The notes beneath the pieces were generated by a model. That model was not told the origin of the DNA. It ran no database searches and was given only the letters and a program-made list of their open reading frames with translations. Positions 56,460 to 64,000 of a stretch of DNA of 64,000 nt are shown here, one piece after another; position 1 is the stretch's first letter, and every line of letters begins with the position of its first letter. Source of the stretch: Hyaloscypha bicolor E. Its lineage: Eukaryota > Ascomycota > Leotiomycetes > Helotiales > Hyaloscyphaceae. A program made the translations under genes and the position numbers. The DNA lies in contig NW_020194618.1 in the NCBI RefSeq assembly GCF_002865645.1, positions 62,001 to 126,000 on the forward strand, in the 5' to 3' direction.

Positions 56460-59237
56460 ATGGCTAACAACTGGGGTCGAAGCGAGCAGCATACAACGCT
56501 TTCTCAAAGAGAGAATGACTGGGATGCTAACCCAGCCCCGACGAGAGCAAAAGAAAACTGGAATGATACCCAACCATCATCCACACGGAACAATACTTGG
56601 CGGTCTGACAGGAGTCATTTGTCAAGATCAAGAATCGGAACTATCACAAGCTCTAAAAGTGGATATGAGCCAAACATACTAGAAATTTCAAAAGCAGGCC
56701 GAAGCGAAGGCTCATGGGAAAGCGGAAACCAATCGAACGGAAGGAGAAGCCACTGGGAGGGGAGTCGGGATGCCTCTATGTCTCTGCGGAGGGGTGGCAA
56801 CAGCGACTCGAAGAGCCAACGCAGGCAAAATGAAAACGAACTCAATTGGGAGCTTGAACTCGATCGCAATGAGAATGAACGGAGATGGGAGATTGAGCGT
56901 CAACGTGCCGAGAACGACCGTAGATGGGAAGCAGAGAGTAGACGAGAGGTGAACGAGCGTAATTGGGAAATCGAACGACAACGAGAAGAGAATGAACGGA
57001 ACAGTCATCTACCTATTCAATGGAAACCCGCAAAGGCATCGATTAGAGGAGACGATAAGCCTCTGCCTACGATACCGGTAGAGAATAGCCAAGAAGATGA
57101 TCGACTCTCTAGGAGAGACAGCTTCGATAATATCGGCCCCACCAGGCATGATTTTTCGACGCCTGTTCTGATATCCAGACCCGCCACCTTGCAGGAGGAG
57201 CTTGCAAATGGTCAGAATTCACAGCTGGGACTTAGAGGAGGTGGAACCGGAAGCCAGTATAGTGGCAGCATCGAGATGGACACGCCAAGCACAGCGCGAT
57301 CCGAGGGCTTAGAGAACGGTTTCCGCCCTCGAAGAACCTCCTCGACCGCCCTCAGACTCGTATTGACATTTCGACCTCAAAGGCCACCGAGGACAGAGCC
57401 AACATCGCCACCAAGCAACTCAATCCCCGTCTCTCCAATGAGTGCGACACAGGTAAGAACAGAGCGCTCACTGCCTAACTCGATCGATATCACCTCCCAA
57501 CTCTCGATGGTTTCGATCATCAAATATCACGACAAGGACGTCCAGTGTGACTTCGACGAGAGGCCCAGAAGAAGAAAAAGGCAGCCGGGTGGTGACGGGA
57601 CCTTACCAACTGGTTCGAGACTGGCAATCCTTCTTGTTTGCACTTGCATGGCCATATTTCTCCAAGCATTGGTAAGTATTCAAATACTTGAAGATGGTCG
57701 AATCTGATTTTGTTTGCAGGACACCACAATCATTGCCACAGCGATACCTCGCATAACACAGCAATTCCATTCCATCGAAGAAGTTGGCTGGTACGGTTCG
57801 GCCTACTTTCTGACAACTTGTTCATGTCAGTTGCTATGGGGCAGGTTCTTCACCTTCTTCAATCTCAAATGGGCTTACTTGGTTTCCATTGTGATCTTTG
57901 AAGTTGGCTCGCTCATCTGTGGAGCCGCACCGAATTCAACGGCGTTAATCATTGGACGAGCAATTGCTGGTGTAGGTTCCGCTGGCATCTTTGCAGGAAG
58001 CTTCATTATCATCGCCTGCTCCGTTCCACTCGAGAAAAGAGCAAAGTATGGAGCTCTTTTGGGCAGTATGTACGGAATCGCATCCGTTGCTGGTCCGCTC
58101 ATTGGAGGAGCTTTTACTGACCATGTGTCATGGAGGTGGTGTTTCTATATTGTAAGTTCGCCGACGTGAGAGGGGAATGAACAGTGCTGATTGTTATAGA
58201 ACCTTCCTCTCGGTGCTGTGGTACTCGTGGGGATTGTGTTTTTCTTTCAACCGGTAGCACCTAATCCCGCCCTTTCTAACCTTCCGCGGGAGCAAAAGTT
58301 GAAGCAACTTGATGGACTGGGTACGGTTCTCTTCATTGGATCCGTGAGCTGTCTCTTCATCGCTCTACAGTGGGGAGGAGTGAAGTATGGATGGTTCTCA
58401 GGTCAGATCGTAGTCTTGCTCTTCTTCTTCACACTCAGCGGTATCGCCTGGATATTCGTCCAATATCAAAGAGGAGAGACCGCAACACTTCCCGGTCGAA
58501 TAGTGAAGATGAGATCGATCGCCGCCGGAGCGCTGACCTCCTTCTGCATGGGAGGAGCATTCTTCATACTCCTTTACTATGTTTCCATATGGTTTCAAGC
58601 TGTTAAGGGACGCTCCGCCGTATCATCCGGCCTTTCCTCTCTTCCCATGATTCTCGGACTAACAATCGGGATGCTGATCGCTGGCCAGACTCAACAGTAT
58701 GTCAACTATCTCCCGCCATATATGATCATATCCGCTGTGTTGGCTTCAATTGGGTGCGGGCTGTTCCATACATGGACACCAGACTCGTCGCAGAGTATAT
58801 GGATTGGATATCAGGCACTTTTTGGCCTTGGACAGGGACTGGGTTGGCAACAGCCCTTTTCGATCGCTCAAACATTCTTGGAGAATAAGGATCTTCCAGT
58901 TGGTACCACGCTTATGTCTGGCTGCAAGCTCTTTGGAGGCGCTATTTTCTTGTCTGTGGGTTCGAGTGTGTTCTCGCAGCATCTTCAATCGAATCTCGAG
59001 GCTATCGGTGGAGGTTTAAATGTGCAGGCGGTCATCGCGGCGGGTGCAACACAACTGTCCGCTTCCGTGCCACCGGAACTGTTGGCGCAGGTCAAAGATG
59101 CGTATAACGATGCTGTAAGGCATGTTTTCGTGGTGAGTGTGGCGTTGAGCTGTATGGCGGTGCTGGGAGCGTTAGCAGTGGAATGGAAGCCAGTCAAGAA
59201 GAAGCAAAAGCCGAAACCTGCGGGAGAGTCTGCTTGA
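56460..59237 (+). CDS. MFS drug/metabolite efflux transporter (DHA2, 14-TM) with long hydrophilic N-terminal extension
   Basis: Exons are 56460-57671, 57720-58151 and 58200-59237, with two 48-bp introns; the product is 893 aa. Residues 1 to about 380 are hydrophilic and charged, with a run of imperfect 13-14-residue units around WEIERQRxENxRR (about 135-185) that should form a helix or coiled coil, then a Ser/Pro/Arg-rich stretch. The transporter starts in the same exon at [18 protein letters not shown] and continues [50 protein letters not shown], the motif-C-like [17 protein letters not shown], and WRWCFYINLPLGA, with about 14 hydrophobic segments. DHA2 pumps export toxic or self-made small molecules. 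Typical members are 500-600 aa, so the extension is exceptional. The continuous exon across the junction argues against a two-gene artefact. Confidence 0.9.
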
Positions 59238-59587
59238 TGGAGCAGTAAATATTATGATGAACAAAAGTAGTGATAAGGACCATAGACCACAATGATGGGT
59301 AGCAATCCACAGTTGATTTATAGAAATAGAAATGAGCCGCAAGTGGAAGTTGGATTTGGATTTGGATTATGATTTCCACAGAACAAGCTCGGCGCCGGGA
59401 CGGCTGAACTAGGAACCCGCTCGGGCTGCCATTGGCTGCTGGATCAGGCTACTGTACGCTAGACCTCGGCTCTCCCCCTTCATCACATCTTTCCCTTTCC
59501 ATCTTTCTCTTTCTCTTTCCATTCGATATCTTGAGTTTCATACCATCAACCAAGAAGCGTCAGTGCCAGTCACACAACTCCCCAAAT
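59238..59587. other. Short intergenic region
   Basis: Holds the promoter of the MAPEG gene, including a pyrimidine-rich run at 59480-59525. No gene. Confidence 0.5.
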
Positions 59588-60037
59588 ATGACAACCAATC
59601 TCTCCTTCTTTGCCGTTCCCGTTTTCTGGCTCTTGTGCGTCCTGCCACACAGTTATGGTGTTTTGATCATGAAAACCGCCAACAATGGTCACTGGAACAA
59701 CAGCGCTCCAAGGTCATCCAATTGGCATGAAACCTTGCGAAAGTCTACTCCTAAGGACATCTATGCGCGTTACGAAAGAGCTGATGCAGCTCACAAAAAC
59801 GGGTTCGAGAACATGCCCATATTCATCGGGGCAATCTTGGCTGGAAACTTCGCCCAACTTGATACTCGCACTCTCAACCTCTTTGTCACGCTTTATCTCT
59901 TCGCACGTGTTCTATACACCATCGCCTATATATCAATAAGTTCTCATCGGTACAGCGTTATTCGATCTACCATCTGGCTCTTGAGCACGTCGATGTGCCT
60001 GGGGATCTTCGTCAAGGCGGGATTGGCTTTGCCTTAA
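59588..60037 (+). CDS. MAPEG family membrane protein
   Basis: A single exon codes 149 aa. Four hydrophobic segments are visible: FFAVPVFWLLCVLPHSYGVL, the stretch around MPIFIGAILAGNFA, NLFVTLYLFARVLYTIAYI and STIWLLSTSMCLGIFVKAG. The conserved MAPEG sequence runs as YERADAAHKNGFENMPIF followed by a Phe/Arg-rich third helix (FARVLYTIAY). MAPEG proteins (microsomal glutathione transferase and relatives) sit in the ER membrane and conjugate or reduce lipophilic compounds with glutathione; many fungal members are untested. The neighbouring efflux pump suggests a detoxification or metabolite-handling setting, but this is only context. Confidence 0.9.
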   Translation: MTTNLSFFAVPVFWLLCVLPHSYGVLIMKTANNGHWNNSAPRSSNWHETLRKSTPKDIYARYERADAAHKNGFENMPIFIGAILAGNFAQLDTRTLNLFVTLYLFARVLYTIAYISISSHRYSVIRSTIWLLSTSMCLGIFVKAGLALP

Positions 60038-60748
60038 AGGGGCATTACCATGGACGGGGGGGCATTGGGGGAACTCATGGCGGGCAGGAATTATGAAGGA
60101 AGGTGACTATCTTTGAGAGGAACTTTGACTCTCGTCAATATTTCAGCTTTCGTGGACATCTCACGTTATACAACTCTTGGGCAGCCAATGTTGGGATGGG
60201 ATACATATGTGGCGCAGCGCCCGGTTTATGCTCGACGAATCTCAGCCAATTTGGATATTTGTGCGACGCTGCACCTCACCGCTTTGTCGAACGTTGCATG
60301 CGTGGTGCATCTTCAGCCTCTTGGCCATAGTACAAACAATCATTATCACATGAAAATTTCCACATTGCGATGCTGAAGGCAGTTGGCTGCCTTACCAAAG
60401 AATACTGCGGCGCCTCCGAAGTCGCCTCGCGCGGACCTAATTGGCAGGCTGATAATCTGGCAAGGTGGTTCCTCTTGAGGCTGGCTGAGAATTGAAAGAA
60501 TAATATCTCGCTCCTTCCGTTTCACATGAAATTTTGAACTTCAGTTGTTCTCTGTGACCTCCTTTCTGGGAGGTGGACTCTATAAAGCTGAGATTCAATT
60601 CACCTTACCTCTCAAAATCTCCCGTTATCGCTTCACTTCGTGGTCTTCTTCATTCTGCCCGACATTTGACCTATTAGAGCCTCAGTTCTGGACAAAGTTC
60701 CCTTTCATACCCGAACCACACTCATTTCGGCCAAAGAACTAGGTCATC
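60038..60748. other. Intergenic region
   Basis: About 0.7 kb; no supported gene. A TATAAA at 60580-60585 lies about 165 bp upstream of the next ATG and may serve it. Confidence 0.4.
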
Positions 60749-62153
60749 ATGAACGGCGTCAAAGATAAGAGGTCGGGAAAAGGCGAATTCAATGCGAATG
60801 AGCCATTTGGGAATAATGGCTTCATCTCGATTCCCTACGACATCCACCCCCTTCGCCTAGTCTGGCTCGACATATTATCCATCTTCGAACTCTACAGACT
60901 TTTACCACTTACCGTTGCGCCGCTAACGCCATGTGCGTCGGGGTCTCTTGATGAGCTCTCTCCAACGTTGTCGAATATAAGAGATATGTGTCTTCATACA
61001 ATCCTCATTATCATCCAGCTTGTCTTGATTCTTGCATTGCCGGTTATGACTGTCCTCTTCTGGTTCCTGCCTGGTCTTGTTTCTCTTGCATTTGCTCTAG
61101 CAATGCTGGTGGTAACGCTGACAATAATGAGACTCCTCAATGGTGGTCCTATTTCAGAATGCTATGTCGGTATTCCACCAGACGGCCAGATGCCCGTGAA
61201 TGATGAGCATGAACTGTGGTTTTTCATCAACGGCATCACCATAGGGTATATGAAGATTGTTCTTCTGAGATGACAATCGCTGACCTTTGCTGTAGGAAAC
61301 ATTGGTTGCAAGGAAACCTGGATTTACTAGCTAAGACATTCCAACGAGAAATCGTCGGCATCCACAATCCCACGTGAGTCCCTTCCAGGTTCAGACAAAA
61401 CTTTATTAACTTCTAATTAGAAAAGGAATGCTCTTTGACTTACTCGAATGTCTGATCCAAAGAGATCTGGACTACAAAACTCGAGACATCCGCCAAGGAC
61501 GCCTTCAAATCAGGGCAGCCCTGTCCGCAGCATCCACCAAAAAAGTGGTTCTCATCCTCCACTCCCAAGGTGGGATCGAAGGATCGTCCATTCTGGACTG
61601 GCTTCTCGCCGACATCTCAACAGATGTAATGTCCAGGCTAGAAATCTTCACTTTCGGTAACGCAGCTCGACATTTCAACAATCCACTCCTCGCTCATCCA
61701 CCCACCAACCCGGATCAAAGCAAAGGCGGCCGTGGCGAGCGAGTCATCAAGCATATTGAGCATTACGCTAACACCGAGGATCTGGTTGCCAACATCGGTG
61801 TACTGAAGTTCACGAGTCCACAAGCTCAGCCGTACGCCGATGGAAATGCATTCGCGGGACACGTCTTCAAAAGGAAGGGAACAGGCCATCTTTTGAACAT
61901 GCACTATTTGGATACGATGTTCAGAATGGTAGATGGGGAAGTAGATGAGAGTGGGAATGAGTTTATGAACTCGTTGGTTGGGAACCAGGGGAGGAGGTGA
62001 GTTGCTATTCCTCAAACTAGGAGTACAATGCTGACTTGGTATAGGTTTGGAAAGAAAGAAATGACGAATGGTAACCAGCAGGAGCCTAAGAAGATGATCA
62101 AAGATGTCTCGAGGCTGTGGCAGTATATCAACGGCGGTATGCCGCAGGATTAG
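60749..62153 (+). CDS. Membrane-anchored alpha/beta-hydrolase (lipase-like), uncharacterised fungal family
   Basis: Exons are 60749-61245, 61296-61373, 61421-61996 and 62045-62153, with introns of 50, 47 and 48 bp; the product is 419 aa. Near the N-terminus are two adjacent hydrophobic segments (MCLHTILIIIQLVLILALPV and LPGLVSLAFALAMLVVTLTI). After them ELWFFINGITIG starts the hydrolase core. KKVVLILHSQGGIEGS has a GxSxG-like elbow (H-S-Q-G-G, Ser240), ILDWLLADIS follows, and IEHYANTEDLVANIGVL and HLLNMHYLDTMF could supply the Asp and His. The pattern is typical of fungal lipase-like proteins annotated only as hypothetical or DUF. A role in membrane lipid turnover is possible but not shown. 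Confidence 0.82.
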
Positions 62154-64000
62154 CTGTCAATTGGCGAGGATTTTGGGGCGTTCCAGGCTGGGTTAGCGAT
62201 CAGTGTCTTTCTTGTTAGTGAAGCTCAAAACCGTAGTAGATGATTCTTTGCATATAATCTCAAGTTTCGAAGTCGTGAAGCGTTTCAAGGGACCACGAAG
62301 AGATTCCCGTGAAAACAGTAAGAAGTGGACGTACCCCCAAAAATGTATTTTAGCGAGGTCATTGCACCCCACCAAGCTGTAGAGGATCGAAGAGCCATTT
62401 GGTGAATCTGCATCCTGGGGATGGGGAACTATGCGCAAATCAGGAATTTGGGTAGGGTCAAGGCATCAGTTCCGATTGACTGCGCAGCTACAGGTGTCGA
62501 TCAGGTGGGGTCTGCACCAGAGCACGCGAAAGAGCCTCCTTCCCACTTTCGAATATGAAGCTTTTTATAAGATAAAATGTGTAGCGATATGTATTTCTAA
62601 AGAAGGGGGGTTTCTGCGGATATTGACAGCGCAATGTGAAATGGGTGCCTTGGATCTTACACCAGTGGTGCCACAGTCGCGAACCCGAGAGAAAACAAAG
62701 GGTAAAATCATATGCAGCCATCCGCAACGGTGTAAAACGAGCAAACACTGCACTTAGACATAAAAGAGAACGAATTCCGGTTAAAAAGGATTTCAACAAC
62801 ATAATTGCGCCATATCCTATACCCCAGGTCACTGGATATCTGTTTTCATGCTGTGTATCTGGAGACGAGACAGACATGCCAAACAGAATTATTCCAGATA
62901 TCTACTGGCTTGGCCAGAGAAAGCTTCCATCTATTTGGCAATGAGGACACTGGTTCTCAACCACCTTCATGTCTCCTAGAAAGAGCTCCCGCTGACAATG
63001 GCGTATCATCAAGGGATCCAAGGAAAGCGGCTCCGTCTTGCAAGAAAGCCGTCGTCTTGAGGTTCACAATAGATTCTCGACACTAGGAGTTGTACCTACA
63101 ATACGCCGATAGTTCACCAAGCAGCAGTGATTACAAATGATGCGGTTTTGGGGTGCTGATGGCCAGTGTTGTATATTTGAGTGAATCATCGAAGGCATTG
63201 TAGACGGCTCAGCTCAAAACACACAGAGCTCTTTGTTCCGAATTTTGGTCGCTCATCTTTAAAGCCTAATCAGACTTCCCTTCCTACATGCTCTTTCGTA
63301 TCTGGCTGTTGGCGGTTGATATTTCGATCGCCCTTGAAGGCCTTGAAGGACGAAGGAGGCTGATGTGTATATGGCTACCGAAAGTGCTGGAAGTTATTCC
63401 ATGCATTATGCTGAGCCCGGCCTAGGGTGCCGCTGATGGGTCCGCAAATGCGATGCAAGCCATTTACATATACCACTTCAAGCGCTTTGTTTCCTGTGGC
63501 AGCAGTAAAAGAGCGTTGCTGTAACAGTTCCGAGGTCTACTGAGTGTTCCATCCCAAATTACTGATTGCGCACTCGTCTTTATCTCTAAATGTGGAACTT
63601 TTGATTTGTCTGCGCAAATGCGTGTGATTGCAGATCAGATTCGTAGTCTCGAGTTGCTAGGCTTGAAGCCATTGCTCCTCAAGCACTCTCTTCTCAATTC
63701 ACTTGCCCCACCTTGTCCCGGACAGACTTCAGCTCCTACCGGTATTCACCGACTTTGTGCACCGCGGTGTTAACAAGTCATGGTCGACGGGACTGTCCAA
63801 CCCGAAAATACTGGGCGGACGCTCAGTATTTGGGTACCTAGAAACACTGCTGCGAAAGTGACGTTTGGCGGTCATGAGCTGGAGCTATCGGCAAAGACAA
63901 CTCTACTCTACCGTTTCGTCGCCGGACGGTATGAATAATAAGTAATGTCCTCAACTGTTCGATAAGGTTTGGTGTTCCCGCTTATGACGAGTTCTGATCT
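62154..64000. other. Right-hand region with no supported gene
   Basis: About 1.85 kb. Frames on both strands (for example minus 62877-62488) lack any recognisable domain, and no splice set produces a family match. The last few hundred bases may be 5' region of a gene beyond the window. Confidence 0.45.

Noticed and set aside
1..64000. CRISPR arrays, rRNA genes, full tRNA genes or bacterial insertion sequences
   Set aside because: No regularly spaced direct repeats, rRNA sequence, complete cloverleaf or bacterial transposase was recognised; the window is eukaryotic.

Overview
This window looks like nuclear DNA of a filamentous ascomycete (Pezizomycotina). Genes are interrupted by short introns, mostly 42-71 bp, with GT..AG ends. 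The protein set is typical of moulds: a Zn2Cys6 regulator, an Ayg1-like hydrolase, a cellular RNA-dependent RNA polymerase, a STAND NTPase, GH16 and GH131 proteins and large MFS transporters. Leotiomycetes is my impression only. No mitochondrial, bacterial or viral segment is visible. I re-spliced the genes by eye from splice sites, reading frame and family motifs.

Left part (1-13.2 kb): the window opens inside a glutamine-synthetase-like gene (FluG type). A divergent pair follows: a ThDP enzyme of the oxalyl-CoA decarboxylase / 2-hydroxyacyl-CoA lyase family on the minus strand and an oxalyl-CoA synthetase (Pcs60/AAE3 type) on the plus strand. Just downstream is an ICL/PEPM enzyme that resembles oxaloacetate hydrolase, the oxalate-forming enzyme of fungi. 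Together they could make oxalate, activate it and decarboxylate it. Next come a 2-oxoglutarate/Fe(II) dioxygenase whose true start lies two exons upstream of the obvious reading frame, a five-exon YCII-domain gene with a 15-nt exon, and a decayed Dal5-type permease.

Middle (13.2-32.7 kb): a type-B carboxylesterase, a 2.8 kb gene-poor stretch, an AflR-like Zn2Cys6 regulator, a 55-bp perfect inverted repeat beside a piece of pogo-type transposase, an Ayg1-like alpha/beta hydrolase, two neighbouring genes broken only by in-frame stops of the CAG-to-TAG / CAA-to-TAA / CGA-to-TGA kind (RIP-like), an old-yellow-enzyme homologue, ribosomal protein S4 and a mitochondrial D-lactate dehydrogenase.

Right part (32.7-64 kb): a 1481-aa RNA-dependent RNA polymerase, a DUG3-type class II glutamine amidotransferase, a STAND/NACHT protein, a broken GH131 gene divergent to an intact GH16 gene, then a run of accessory metabolic genes: LovD-like beta-lactamase-fold enzyme, FAD monooxygenase, EthD protein, an MFS pump with a 380-residue hydrophilic N-terminal extension, a MAPEG protein and a membrane-anchored lipase-like protein. 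No polyketide, peptide or terpene backbone gene is in the window. The last 1.8 kb shows no gene.
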